Shown here piece by piece: positions 16,349 through 25,039 of a DNA stretch of 64,000 bases. A program made the translations under genes and the position numbers. The notes under the pieces were generated by a model, which ran no database searches, had not been told where the DNA came from, and saw only the letters and a program-made list of their open reading frames with translations. Source of the DNA: Planctomycetaceae bacterium (GTDB taxonomy: Bacteria > Planctomycetota > Planctomycetia > Pirellulales > Thermoguttaceae); contig JAAYAY010000378.1 of the NCBI GenBank assembly GCA_012719125.1, positions 115,345-179,344 on the forward strand. Direction: 5' to 3'. Positions within the stretch are counted from its first letter, which is position 1; each line of letters begins with the position of its first letter.

Positions 16349-16843
16349 TCAGCACTGCACTCCACGCCGTTCGTGACCGTGGCAAGCTTGCTGCGTTCCC
16401 TTGAGGCCAAGGAGGTAGGCCCGCAGCAAATCCACGAACGGCGTGTTCAGCGATTTCCAGCACGCACCACACTGCTCGCTGTGGGCGACCAGTCCTTTGG
16501 GAACACGATTCACGGAGTTGTGGTCTTCGATTCGACCACCGCAGTCGGGACAAAGCGGCTGTCGTTCGACTGGCATGATCGTCGGTCCACCAACTGCCTC
16601 AGAGCATCGATGACCGCCTTGGCCCTGCCCGCCACGCCGTTCCTGGTCGTGGCGGGATTGTGCCGCTCCCTTTAGGCCGAGCAGGTAATCTCGCACCTGT
16701 TCCACGAATGGCGTGTTGAGTGATTTCCAACACGCCCCCATCTGACCGCTGTGGGCGATGAAGCCGTTGGTGACACGGTTCACGGCGTTGTGGTCCTCGA
16801 TTCGACCACCACAGTCAGGGCAACGGGGTTGTTCGTCGGCCAT
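16349..16843 (-). CDS. Internally duplicated zinc-binding protein
   Basis: 164 residues built from two copies of one unit. Copy 1 (residues 1-60) has CPDCGGRIEDHNAVNRVTNG, AHSGQMGACWKSLNTPFVEQ and YLLGLKG. Copy 2 (about 92-160) has CPDCGGRIEDHNSVNRVPKG, AHSEQCGACWKSLNTPFVDL and YLLGLKG. The C-P-D-C pair with His and a later Cys suggests one zinc site per unit. An internal ATG before copy 2 (MPVERQPLCPDCGG) suggests two once-separate genes now read as one. Function unknown. Confidence 0.7.
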   Translation of the reverse strand: MADEQPRCPDCGGRIEDHNAVNRVTNGFIAHSGQMGACWKSLNTPFVEQVRDYLLGLKGAAQSRHDQERRGGQGQGGHRCSEAVGGPTIMPVERQPLCPDCGGRIEDHNSVNRVPKGLVAHSEQCGACWKSLNTPFVDLLRAYLLGLKGTQQACHGHERRGVQC

Positions 16844-16847
16844 CGTT

Positions 16848-17231
16848 TCAGTCCAGCAGTTGGGCCAAGGCGTTGAGGGCGGCCTTGGCTTCCGTCACCC
16901 CGCCCAGTTCCTTCACCAGCTTCTTGGCTTTGACCAGCAGACCGACCGACACGGCGTCCTTGGGGACGACGGGACCGGCTTCCGGGGCCGGGGCTGCGGC
17001 GGCTTTCTTCGCCTTCTTCTTGGCCTTCATGGCTGACTTCACAACGCTGACATTCTGCGGCTTCACATCCCAGCCCTGGGCCTTCAGAAGATCGGCAATC
17101 TCCGACGGCCCCTTCTTCGGATTGGCTTTCACGGCCGCTCTGATTGCTGCGGTCTTGGCTCCCCTGGCGGCTTCGGGTGCCGCTTCAACGGTCATGGCTT
17201 CGGGTTCGGTGGTCTTCGGTTTTCGTGGCAT
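16848..17231 (-). CDS. Basic Ala/Lys-rich protein with HTH-like N-domain
   Basis: 127 residues. After a low-complexity start, residues 25-70 read AAIRAAVKANPKKGPSEIAD, LLKAQGWDVKPQNVSVVKSA, a helix-turn-helix-like pattern I recall from planctomycete proteins. A Lys/Ala linker (KKKAKKAAAAPAPEA) and a helical tail (VSVGLLVKAKKLVKELGGVT) follow. It is probably DNA- or RNA-associated. A TATACT hexamer on the minus strand near 17270 is a plausible -10. It lies 4 bases upstream of the duplicated zinc protein. Confidence 0.7.
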   Translation of the reverse strand: MPRKPKTTEPEAMTVEAAPEAARGAKTAAIRAAVKANPKKGPSEIADLLKAQGWDVKPQNVSVVKSAMKAKKKAKKAAAAPAPEAGPVVPKDAVSVGLLVKAKKLVKELGGVTEAKAALNALAQLLD

Positions 17232-17336
17232 GGTTGGTCTCCCTCAAGTGGTAAAGAAATGGACGCAAAGAGTATAGGAAACGGAAACGGGGATGTCTAT
17301 TGGGCGTTCACGGCATAAAAGGGCCGCCGCTCATGA

Positions 17337-17930
17337 TCACATATCCTGCGTGCCACTGACCGATTCTGCTGACGTGCCGTGCGGTTCCCTGGTCAGGACG
17401 TAGGCAATGATACCGCCTCCAATGGCACCGAACAGATGCCCATCCCACGAGACTTGCGATCCGAACCGAGGCAGAACGCCCGACAGCAATGTGCCGCCAT
17501 ACAAAAAGCCCACGATCATGGACACGATCAGCGGCACGATTCTCTTTTCCCGAAAGCCCGAAACGATCAGAAAGGCAATCAGCCCGAAGATCAGTCCGCT
17601 GGCACCGACGTGAGTTGCATTGCGTCCGAAGGTCCACAGGAGCAGGCCGCCCAGCAGAACGACCTCAGTGACGATCTCCCACGACCGGGCGTTGGAGCCA
17701 GCCAGCAGCGTCAACAGGACGAACAGCGGCACGGTGTTGCTCAGCAGATGCTGGAGATTGGCGTGGAGAAACGGCGTGGCGGGAATGCCCACCAGCCCAA
17801 CCAGCGTCCGGGGTGTCAGGCCGAAAGAGTTGATGTCGAACGGCAGGACGCATCCCAAGAAAAACGTGCCCCAGATCACCGCCACAAAACCGATGACGCC
17901 GTAGAGTTCCTGCTGGATCGTGTGCTTCAC
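17337..17930 (-). CDS. Rhomboid family intramembrane serine protease
   Basis: 197 residues with six hydrophobic segments. H-x-N-x-x-H-L appears as HANLQHLLSNTVPLF in helix 2. The catalytic serine lies in HVGASGLIFGL (S111) and the catalytic histidine in SWDGHLFGAIGGG (H165). Both rhomboid catalytic residues are thus present. It cleaves transmembrane substrates within the membrane; the substrate is unknown. Its stop overlaps no other gene, and the operon upstream is not obvious. Confidence 0.9.
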   Translation of the reverse strand: MKHTIQQELYGVIGFVAVIWGTFFLGCVLPFDINSFGLTPRTLVGLVGIPATPFLHANLQHLLSNTVPLFVLLTLLAGSNARSWEIVTEVVLLGGLLLWTFGRNATHVGASGLIFGLIAFLIVSGFREKRIVPLIVSMIVGFLYGGTLLSGVLPRFGSQVSWDGHLFGAIGGGIIAYVLTREPHGTSAESVSGTQDM

Positions 17931-18078
17931 GGCGTTAGTCCTCTATTGGCGGGCGAAGCTGGTGATCGGCGGGCCGGTCACCAATCGTCCGCCATAGATC
18001 CTGGAACGTCGAACTCGACGACGAGCAGACCCACGAAAACGAGAGTCTGGCCCGGATCATGCGGCTTTCGGTTTTTCC

Positions 18079-18306
18079 TCAGCCGTCCGAAAGAAACTCG
18101 TCAGGCGAGTATTCTCTGCCATCGACCTCAACAACGTCGCCAACAACCAGTTTGCGGCGTCTTCTGGTTTCCACCTCACCGTTGACCCGGACTTCACCAC
18201 TTTGGATCAACAGCTTCGCCTGTCCACCCGAATCTGCAACGCCACGGAATTTCAAGAACTGATCCAGCCGCAGGGCTTCACGTTCGGAAGCGGGATCGGT
18301 TGACAC
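18079..18306 (-). CDS. S4-domain RNA-binding protein
   Basis: 75 residues from GTG 18306. The longer frame from 18387 overlaps the esterase gene and adds an unconserved tail, whereas GTG 18306 has AGGAG upstream and gives the family's usual size. The S4 motif is LRLDQFLKFRGVADSGGQAK, LLIQSGEVRVNGEVETRRRR and KLVVGDVVEV. It resembles YaaA/RlbA-type stand-alone S4 proteins that bind structured or ribosomal RNA. Confidence 0.86.
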   Translation of the reverse strand: MSTDPASEREALRLDQFLKFRGVADSGGQAKLLIQSGEVRVNGEVETRRRRKLVVGDVVEVDGREYSPDEFLSDG

Positions 18307-18353
18307 GGTTCGATTACTCCTAGACTTTGGTCCTGGGGCTTTGCCAAAAGGCT

Positions 18354-19265
18354 TCACTGCTTCAAGTGCTGATCGAAAAAGTCCCACGTGGCGTCGGCCG
18401 CCTTTTTCCCGGATTCCCCGCCGAAGCCGTGGCCCTTTCCCTCGAACACCATCAACGTGTGGTCAGCCCCGACCGCCTTCATCTTTTCGTCCAATGTCTT
18501 GGCTTGTTCAACCGGCACAAGGGCGTCTTTGTCGCCGTGAAGCGTCAGGACGGGCGGGTCATCCTTGCTGACGTAGGTGAGCGGACTGGCGGCCTTGTAT
18601 CGTTCAGCCGCTTCGCTGGGTGTCCCGCCCATGAACAACCGGAAGATCCAGGCCACGGAGCTTTTCTCGTAGCAGGGAGCCATGTCCGTTGGGCCAAAGA
18701 CGTTGACGACCGCCTGCACCCGGCTGGACTGATCGGGATTCCCGCTTTCTCCCTCCAAATTCGATGCTGGATCGGTCAGGCCAACGAGGAGCGAAAGATG
18801 GCCGCCGGCGGAACCGCCCGTGACCCCGATCCGGTCTGGATTGACGTGGTACGTCTTGGCATTGGCACGCACCCAGCGGATGGCAGCTTTGGCGTCGTGG
18901 ATCTGAGCCGGGAAGATCGGAGTTGCGGTGGTCGTCTCTTTCTTTGATTCGTCAAACTTCATCAGCCGGTAGCTGATGGTGGCTGCAACGTAACCCCGTT
19001 TTGCCGCTTCTTGGATTTGTCCCCGATATCCCTGTCGGTTGCCCCCGGACCAGCCGCCACCGTGGATAAACACGATTGCGGGAAATGGCCCGTCGCCTTC
19101 TGGCCGAGCCAAGTCCAGCTTCAACTCGGTGTCACCAGCCTGGCCATAGGTGATGTTGTCTTCGATGATAATCTGGCCGTTGTCAGCCGCCGCACACCGG
19201 CCCGTGTAGCTGAACGCCAGCAATCCAAACGCAAGCCCTGCAACGAGGCTTTTCCAAACCTTCAT
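18354..19265 (-). CDS. Secreted alpha/beta-hydrolase (BD-FAE/NlhH-like esterase)
   Basis: 303 residues with a signal peptide (LVAGLAFGLLAFSYTGRCAAA). The oxyanion motif HGGGW is at residues 68-72, the nucleophile elbow GGSAGG gives S152, the acid lies in LHGDKDALVPVEQ, and the histidine in GKGHGFGGESG. It hydrolyses ester bonds, probably acyl groups on polysaccharides or related small esters, outside the cytoplasm. It is followed by the S4 gene with a 47-base gap. Confidence 0.88.
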   Translation of the reverse strand: MKVWKSLVAGLAFGLLAFSYTGRCAAADNGQIIIEDNITYGQAGDTELKLDLARPEGDGPFPAIVFIHGGGWSGGNRQGYRGQIQEAAKRGYVAATISYRLMKFDESKKETTTATPIFPAQIHDAKAAIRWVRANAKTYHVNPDRIGVTGGSAGGHLSLLVGLTDPASNLEGESGNPDQSSRVQAVVNVFGPTDMAPCYEKSSVAWIFRLFMGGTPSEAAERYKAASPLTYVSKDDPPVLTLHGDKDALVPVEQAKTLDEKMKAVGADHTLMVFEGKGHGFGGESGKKAADATWDFFDQHLKQ

Positions 19266-19327
19266 GAGTCAACTCCTGGTTCTGAGGTCGTGTCAAAGTT
19301 CGCTTCCGCCAGCGGCGGCCAGTCAAA

Positions 19328-19615
19328 CTAGCTGAACATCTGCCAGATCGCAAACAAAACGATGACCAGGGCAAGGAAGATCCACGCCACCCGCCATCGC
19401 CGTTTCACGAACCGGCTTGCGGCATCTTCGTCGATGTAGAACCGGCCATCCTCCGTCTCGACGAACACGCCTCTAACAACCATGCGGCGGAAGATCCACG
19501 AATTCCGGCAGCCGATGTCTGCGAGCGTTCTGGCAGACTTCGGGTCCGTTGCCTTGGCATCCTGAAACCGCCGCATCAGCCGGTTCTGAGACATCACCAC
19601 AACGGCTCCGCTCAT
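19328..19615 (-). CDS. Small protein with winged-helix-like start and C-terminal membrane anchor
   Basis: 95 residues. The first 75 (ARTLADIGCRNSWIFRRMVV, RGVFVETEDGRFYIDEDAAS) look like a small winged-helix fold. The tail WRVAWIFLALVIVLFAIWQM is a single transmembrane helix. Not recognised as a named family. It may be the second gene after the DUF4832 gene's neighbourhood, 16 bases away. Confidence 0.6.
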   Translation of the reverse strand: MSGAVVVMSQNRLMRRFQDAKATDPKSARTLADIGCRNSWIFRRMVVRGVFVETEDGRFYIDEDAASRFVKRRWRVAWIFLALVIVLFAIWQMFS

Positions 19616-19631
19616 GGTCCTGCCCTTTCGC

Positions 19632-21056
19632 TCATCGGGAAATCGTCACCTTGCTCAACCGATACCAGCCATCCTCGGATCGGCCCTTGATTCCAAGCTG
19701 CACGACCGGATTGGTATCTTCCTGGCCGACGACTGCAAGCGACAGAGCGTAAGTTCCTGGCAACAAATCATCGGGCAAGCTGATGGTGTCGGCAACGGCA
19801 TGAACGTCACCGGGCGGCAAGTCCTTGGGTTCCTTGAAGAACTCCTCCGTGAATAGTTCAACCGAGCCGGGGAGCCACTTGTTCACAGCCGCCGTTCCCA
19901 CAAAGACCTTCCCGTAGCCCTGGTCGTTCGACAGCCTGTAGGCCACCCGGTACGGCTTGTAGCACGGAGCGGAGCCGACGTTTTGCCACTTCATCGCCAA
20001 CTGGATCTTGGCCCCCGGCTGCGACTTGGAGGGATGGCTCAGTTCCGTCAACACAAGCCGGTAGCCAAGCCGCCGCAGGAACCGCTCCACCTCGGAACGG
20101 ATGTTCTGGCCTTCGGGCAACGGTGCCGACTTATTGTTGATCACCGACCCGTGCAGGGCCAAGGCATAGTTGAAGATGAAGCGGAGCGGCCAGCCTTCCT
20201 CCACCCACTTTCGCATGTCCCAACAAGTTTCCCAGGCGACGGGTGCCGTCTTCCATGCGTCCACGGCGTCGGCTGCGGGCAACATCTTCGGATAGGCCAT
20301 TCGCATGTGGCACCAATTCTTCGAAAACCCGCCCATGTCGCCCAAGCAGTCGGCTCGCCAGCCCGCTCCGTTCTGGACGGCGTGTTTGAGCATTTCGTCG
20401 CCGCCGATGAGCATCACGAGGGGAGTTTTCTTGAAGGCGGCGAGGTAGGCATCGACAATCTTCCTCTGGGTTTCGAGCGTGGGCATCGGGGCGTTGGTTG
20501 ACTGGCTCATGTGCCACTCGCCCCACCATCCCACCGTACCCAAATCGATGTGGTCGATGTTAGGATGGCCGTCGTATTGGGCACCCAGCCGTTTGATGAA
20601 GTCAAGGTGTGCGACCAGGACTTGCGGATCATCCAGCACCGGAACCTCCAACTCGGGACCGGTCCCGTACCGGGTGGTGACGATCTTTCCGCCGATATCC
20701 GGCAACCACTTGGGATGGTACGGCTGGCGTGGAGACGAGGAACAACACATGACACGAAAGGCAAGTGTCTGCCCCGCCTCCCGGCTTTCTTTTAGCACTC
20801 CGTCCAGGAAAGCGTAATCGATCTTGCCCGGCTGCGGTTCCAGTTCACGCCAACCCCACCGGGCGTAATGGACGGTGGACGGAATCCAGGACGGCAGGTT
20901 CTTGTCCTGCTTGGCCGTGCGGTGGAACGTCTCCCAGCCCATGCCTGGGTTGGCCAGGATTTCGTCAGTTTCTTGTGGGGTGACGACGACCTGCTGGCCG
21001 TGAGTCAAACCAGTCACCAGTCCCACGAAGATGAATGCGATGCTGATTCGTGTCAT
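19632..21056 (-). CDS. Secreted DUF4832-type glycoside-hydrolase-like protein
   Basis: 474 residues from ATG 21056, with signal peptide ISIAFIFVGLVTGLTHG. Diagnostic stretches are ILANPGMGWETFHRT, TVHYARWGWRELEPQPGKID, FRVMCCSSSPRQPYHPKWL, IDHIDLGTVGWWGEWHMSQ and a C-terminal beta region (VGSAPCYKPYRVAYRL). I associate this with DUF4832, predicted TIM-barrel glycosidases with a trailing beta-sandwich. The GWWGEWH glutamate is a candidate acid/base. It forms a leftward run with the GH16 and SGNH genes. Confidence 0.7.
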   Translation of the reverse strand: MTRISIAFIFVGLVTGLTHGQQVVVTPQETDEILANPGMGWETFHRTAKQDKNLPSWIPSTVHYARWGWRELEPQPGKIDYAFLDGVLKESREAGQTLAFRVMCCSSSPRQPYHPKWLPDIGGKIVTTRYGTGPELEVPVLDDPQVLVAHLDFIKRLGAQYDGHPNIDHIDLGTVGWWGEWHMSQSTNAPMPTLETQRKIVDAYLAAFKKTPLVMLIGGDEMLKHAVQNGAGWRADCLGDMGGFSKNWCHMRMAYPKMLPAADAVDAWKTAPVAWETCWDMRKWVEEGWPLRFIFNYALALHGSVINNKSAPLPEGQNIRSEVERFLRRLGYRLVLTELSHPSKSQPGAKIQLAMKWQNVGSAPCYKPYRVAYRLSNDQGYGKVFVGTAAVNKWLPGSVELFTEEFFKEPKDLPPGDVHAVADTISLPDDLLPGTYALSLAVVGQEDTNPVVQLGIKGRSEDGWYRLSKVTISR

Positions 21057-21073
21057 GGATGGTTCCTTGATAT

Positions 21074-21964
21074 TCACTGCTTCTGTTTCCAGGCCCGCAC
21101 GTACTCGACGCTGAACGTCGATGGCAGATCGTTGTCGTCGGGCATCCCAAACCACTGCGGCATCGTCTCCGAATCAAAGATCAGGAACAACGGCTGGTGC
21201 CAATGGGTGTTCTCGACGGAGCGGACCAGGACGCCATCGACGTAGTACCTGATCTCGTCCTTGCCCCAGTCCAGGCCAAAGACGTGGTAGTCATCGGCGA
21301 ACCGCCAGGGTGCTTCCCAAACGCCGCCTACGCTCCAGTGCTTTTTCTCCTGCGGCGTCTTGAAGACGTGCAGGTTCATGTTGTACTTCTGCTCGAATCC
21401 CTTAGCCTTGCCACCAATCTCGAACACGTCGATTTCGGTGAGCCAGCCAGGGACATCCTCCACCTGGAACCAGAAGGAACTGGACCCACCGGAGTTCATC
21501 GGCTTGGCCTTGACCTCGTAGTAGCCGTAGCTCGACCGAACCTTGGTGTGCAGGGCGGCACTGGTGTAGTCCTTGTACCCCTGTTTCTCCGCTTCGGCAG
21601 GCAACTTCTCCTTCCGCATCGTCAGGTGCAACTTGCCTTCCGAGACCGTGACGTTCTTGTCGCTGAACAAGGCGGGCTGGCGTCCTTTCCACCAGTACAT
21701 GCCACGGTTCCACTTGTTGGGATCGAGTTCTTGGCCGTCGAACTCGTCCGTCATCGGCTCAAACTTGATCCAGCCACCCTTGTTTTCCTGATCGGACAGT
21801 GGGCAAGCGTCGGTGACGTGCTTGGGCGTTTCGCCCAGGGGACCATTCCGGTTCCAGATCTTGGTCGGTCGTTTGTCGGCGGCGGGCTTCGTTTCGCCCT
21901 CAGCGGCCAGGACGTGGTGAGCGATCAACAGGATGGAAACGGTCAGCAGCGTGTTGCGGAACAT
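21074..21964 (-). CDS. GH16 family glycoside hydrolase (agarase/porphyranase-like)
   Basis: 296 residues with a signal peptide (LLTVSILLIAHHVLA). The GH16 active-site motif E-x-D-x-x-E is intact as TEIDVFEIG (E177, D179, E182). Flanking segments YGYYEVKAKPMNSGGSSSFWF, WWKGRQPALFSDKNVTVSEG and YHVFGLDWGKDEIRYYVDG resemble the marine-polysaccharide GH16 branch more than laminarinases. It probably cleaves a sulfated or algal galactan outside the cell. Substrate is inference. Confidence 0.88.
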   Translation of the reverse strand: MFRNTLLTVSILLIAHHVLAAEGETKPAADKRPTKIWNRNGPLGETPKHVTDACPLSDQENKGGWIKFEPMTDEFDGQELDPNKWNRGMYWWKGRQPALFSDKNVTVSEGKLHLTMRKEKLPAEAEKQGYKDYTSAALHTKVRSSYGYYEVKAKPMNSGGSSSFWFQVEDVPGWLTEIDVFEIGGKAKGFEQKYNMNLHVFKTPQEKKHWSVGGVWEAPWRFADDYHVFGLDWGKDEIRYYVDGVLVRSVENTHWHQPLFLIFDSETMPQWFGMPDDNDLPSTFSVEYVRAWKQKQ

Positions 21965-21966
21965 GG

Positions 21967-22629
21967 TTACTCCTTGGGCAGTGATTGGAACACGGCCTCG
22001 GCAATGATCTTCGCACCCCGATCATTCGGGTGCAACTCGTCGCCAAAATGCTCGTCCCGCAGCAGGCAGCAGATGTCGGCCAACGGGATGCCGTGTTCGT
22101 TGCAGAACGATTTCAGTTGTGGGTTGTGGTAGTCCCGCTTGCCGTGGACTTCCCTGGCAATTCGGGGCGGGAACATGCCCTCGTTGACATGCGGCACGTT
22201 GAACAGGATCGGCTGCTTGCCTCGGTCCCGCACCATTTGAGCCATGCGGCCCAGGTTGCCGATAATTCTGCGGCTCGTAAATTCGGTGTCGGGCCACGTT
22301 CCCAGGTCGTTGGTCCCCATGCCGATGACGAAGTAACGAGCATTGGGAAACAGGTCCAGGTAGTCACGAACCTGCTGCGGGCCGTTGTCACTGATTTCGC
22401 CCGCAATGCCGCCGTTGGCGACCCGCAGGCCCAGCGGAACGCAAAGCTCCTGGAGGAAGTCCGGGTACGTCCGATACGGCCACTGCTCGGCACGACCGAA
22501 GTTGTTCCAGCCGGTCAGACTGTCACCGGCACACACGATGTCCACGGCGATCCTGGCCGCCTCGAAAGCACCGGTGTCACGTTCGACCACGTACAGCACG
22601 TCCATGATGGCGGCCCTGTTCCTGCTCAT
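21967..22629 (-). CDS. SGNH/GDSL hydrolase
   Basis: 220 residues without a clear signal peptide; ATG 22605 (MDVLYV) is an alternative start. All SGNH blocks are present: CAGDSLTGWNN (block I Ser), VANGGIAGE (Gly), IGMGTNDLG (Asn) and DELHPNDRGAK (Asp-x-x-His). Such enzymes act as esterases, often on acetylated sugars. It ends 3 bases before the GH16 gene, which suggests co-expression in polysaccharide breakdown. Confidence 0.9.
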   Translation of the reverse strand: MSRNRAAIMDVLYVVERDTGAFEAARIAVDIVCAGDSLTGWNNFGRAEQWPYRTYPDFLQELCVPLGLRVANGGIAGEISDNGPQQVRDYLDLFPNARYFVIGMGTNDLGTWPDTEFTSRRIIGNLGRMAQMVRDRGKQPILFNVPHVNEGMFPPRIAREVHGKRDYHNPQLKSFCNEHGIPLADICCLLRDEHFGDELHPNDRGAKIIAEAVFQSLPKE

Positions 22630-22633
22630 GAGT

Positions 22634-23698
22634 TCACGGTAGCTGTCGATGACGACCTGCGGCTTCGGTCAGCCCCACCCCCTGCCGCATGGCATTGTCA
22701 AAGTCTCCGATGAAGATCCACCAGTTGCTCAGACGACGATCCTGGTAGACGAGCCCATTGTCCGCACCGGGAATGTTCTGCATCCAGTACACGAACCATT
22801 TGAGGCTGTCGCCGCCCCAACGGTCGCAGTTCATGCGTTGTTTCTGGCCGCTGCCATCTGGTTTCCAATCTTCGATGTCCGTCTCCACGTACCGCTGGTT
22901 GGCCCAGTCGTAGTCCTGCTCGGCGTTCGGCGGATAATGTGCCCACCCGCAGCCAGGACGAACGATCTTGTGTGTGCGGTCACTGCCCACGAACCGGCCC
23001 CAGAACAGCAACTTGTCCCACTGGTCAGGTGGCGTGCGGTCCCGGCCGTCCACGAAGTTCAGGACGGCTTCGATCTGGTGCATGTGGTCCTCGACGGCCT
23101 CCGATGCACCACGCTGGTAGTTGTAGTGGTAAACCGTGTAGGTCTTGTCGAGCAAGGGCAAGTCCTTGGGATCACGATTGCTGTTGCTGATGTCGCCGAA
23201 GGGGCCGGACATGTTCGATTCCCACAGGTCCAGCACGCCGCCGTGGTAGCCCCACAGCCACACTTCCTTGACGCCCTTCTTCTCCACCCATTCCCGAATC
23301 CCGATTCGTTCCATGATGTTGTTGTAGTCGGTCATCGGGACTCGATCCCCGGTGCGGGCGACCGTGGGCAGCGGCTCCAGGAACTCCAGCGTCCCAACGA
23401 TCTTGTAGAGCAGGCTTGGCTTGGCGTCTTGGTCCTTGTAGCCGTGATACCGGGAGCCTTCCTGCAATGCGGCAATCACCTCCTTCGTTTGGCTCTCGGT
23501 CTTCTGCCTTGTCTCGGCCAGTGTCGCTCCCCAGTCACCGGTGACCGACTGGTCGATACGGTCACCTTTGACCGGGAAATACTTGACCACCAGGATCGGC
23601 ACGTCCATCGGCATCTGGGGAACGTAGACCTGGGCCATCGCATCAAGGCCACTGACGCAGGCGAGGACGAATGCCATGATCCAAATGCGTCTTCCCAT
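22634..23698 (-). CDS. Secreted protein of unknown function
   Basis: 354 residues from ATG 23698 with signal peptide MAFVLACVSGLDAMAQ. Noticeable blocks are VPILVVKYFPVKGDRID, VKEVWLWGYHGGVLDLWESN, VYHYNYQRGASEAVEDHMHQ, KLLFWGRFVGSD and GWAHYPPNAEQDYDW. Tryptophan and histidine richness suggests a carbohydrate or metal site, but I recognise no family. It overlaps nothing and precedes the SGNH gene by 4 bases, so it belongs to the same leftward run. Confidence 0.68.
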   Translation of the reverse strand: MGRRIWIMAFVLACVSGLDAMAQVYVPQMPMDVPILVVKYFPVKGDRIDQSVTGDWGATLAETRQKTESQTKEVIAALQEGSRYHGYKDQDAKPSLLYKIVGTLEFLEPLPTVARTGDRVPMTDYNNIMERIGIREWVEKKGVKEVWLWGYHGGVLDLWESNMSGPFGDISNSNRDPKDLPLLDKTYTVYHYNYQRGASEAVEDHMHQIEAVLNFVDGRDRTPPDQWDKLLFWGRFVGSDRTHKIVRPGCGWAHYPPNAEQDYDWANQRYVETDIEDWKPDGSGQKQRMNCDRWGGDSLKWFVYWMQNIPGADNGLVYQDRRLSNWWIFIGDFDNAMRQGVGLTEAAGRHRQLP

Positions 23699-23720
23699 GA
23701 AACACCTCCAGAAGATTCGC

Positions 23721-24185
23721 TTACTTGAGTTCCACAATCGTTTCCAGTTCGTCGATCAGCCCCACCTGTGCTGCCTTGACTTTCCTTTGAGCCGTTTTCA
23801 AGTCGAAGAACTCGGCCCGGTCGATCTCCGGGAACGTCTGCTGTTGGCCCGACTTTGGCGGCCATTCCATGGTAAACGTGTTGCTGTGAATCGTGGCTGG
23901 GTCGCAATCGCCCTGGAAGGCCCAGGCGTGAACGACCTTGCCGCCCTTCTGTTTCACCGCCTGCAAGGGGATGAACGGCCCGGTCGGCTTCAGGCCGGTT
24001 TCTTCCTCGAACTCTCGTTGGGCGGTGAGGATCAGGTCTTCGTCCGGCCCAGGTTCGCCCTTGGGAATCGACCAGTGGCCGTCGTCCTTGTTGACAAAGT
24101 ATGGACCGCCTGGATGGGCCAACAACACCTGGATGGCCCCGTCCTTGATCCGGTACATTAACAATCCGGCACTTAGTCTGGGCAT
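23721..24185 (-). CDS. Nudix hydrolase
   Basis: 154 residues. The Nudix box G-x5-E-x7-R-E-U-x-E-E-x-G-U is complete at residues 43-65 (GEPGPDEDLILTAQREFEEE then TGL). The start RLSAGLLMYRIKDGAIQVLL is typical for the diadenosine-polyphosphate or NTP-directed branch. It removes a nucleoside diphosphate linked to another moiety; the exact substrate is not readable. The metallophosphoesterase gene lies 4 bases upstream. Confidence 0.93.
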   Translation of the reverse strand: MPRLSAGLLMYRIKDGAIQVLLAHPGGPYFVNKDDGHWSIPKGEPGPDEDLILTAQREFEEETGLKPTGPFIPLQAVKQKGGKVVHAWAFQGDCDPATIHSNTFTMEWPPKSGQQQTFPEIDRAEFFDLKTAQRKVKAAQVGLIDELETIVELK

Positions 24186-24189
24186 GACT

Positions 24190-25002
24190 TCATCCGATGT
24201 CGAAGATCCGTTGCACCACGGGATTCCCGTATTCCGCCCCTCCGGTCAAGACCTGGAGGTTTTCCAAGATCTGGACTTCGCCGCTGCCGTGCGTGTGTCC
24301 GCACAGGACGAGTAGCCGGGATTGCGGGTTCGCCTCCATGACTTTCCGCATGACATCACCGACTGCCTTGCACGCAAAGTGAGGAAGGTAGTTGTCGTCC
24401 GAGTGCCTGCCATTGTACCAAGCGGCCTCCTTGAAGGGCGGAACATGGGTCACGGCGATTACCGCTGCGTACTGGGCAACCGCCTCCTGCAGGACAACCT
24501 CGAAGTGCCGGGCCGCCTCGTCACCAAGGACGTTCAGGGCGTCCCGAAGTGCGGGCTTGTCCAGGTACAAACTGCCCTTCCATTTGTGCAGTTCCTCGAT
24601 CAGACCGTAGTCGTTGAGGATTACGTCCGAGCCCTCAAAATCGCCGAGCCGGGCGTCCGCCCAGCCATCGTGGCCGACAATTGCTGTTTGGGGTGACAGT
24701 CCCACGACGCCGATTGCCGTAAGGTACTTCAGGGACTCCAGTTCCTCAGCCAGTTCGGCCACTTCAACACGGGTCTTGCCGATGGAACCCCGGTAGAAAT
24801 CATGGTTCCCCAGGACGAAGTGGATCGGCTTCTGCCAAACGTCCGCCATCTCCGTCAGAACGCCGGTGATGCTGGGATTCTCGGCGATGTCCCCGCTGAT
24901 GACGAAGGCGTCGGCCTGATCCCGTGCGGTTTGCAGAAACCGGCGTCGGTCGGCGGGTTCAAGGAAGTTCAGATGAATGTCCGTCATCCATGCCAGTTTC
25001 AT
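24190..25002 (-). CDS. Calcineurin-like metallophosphoesterase
   Basis: 270 residues from ATG 25002; the upstream frame is rejected because it crosses into the neighbouring gene antisense. Metal motifs in order are WMTDIHLNF, AFVISGDIAE, HFVLGNHDFYRG, AVTHVPPF and LCGHTHGSGEV. It is a cytoplasmic phosphoesterase of unknown substrate, paired with the Nudix gene directly downstream. Confidence 0.9.
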   Translation of the reverse strand: MKLAWMTDIHLNFLEPADRRRFLQTARDQADAFVISGDIAENPSITGVLTEMADVWQKPIHFVLGNHDFYRGSIGKTRVEVAELAEELESLKYLTAIGVVGLSPQTAIVGHDGWADARLGDFEGSDVILNDYGLIEELHKWKGSLYLDKPALRDALNVLGDEAARHFEVVLQEAVAQYAAVIAVTHVPPFKEAAWYNGRHSDDNYLPHFACKAVGDVMRKVMEANPQSRLLVLCGHTHGSGEVQILENLQVLTGGAEYGNPVVQRIFDIG

Positions 25003-25039
25003 CGTTGTCAAGTCTCCGATGGTCACCCGGAAAACCGGC

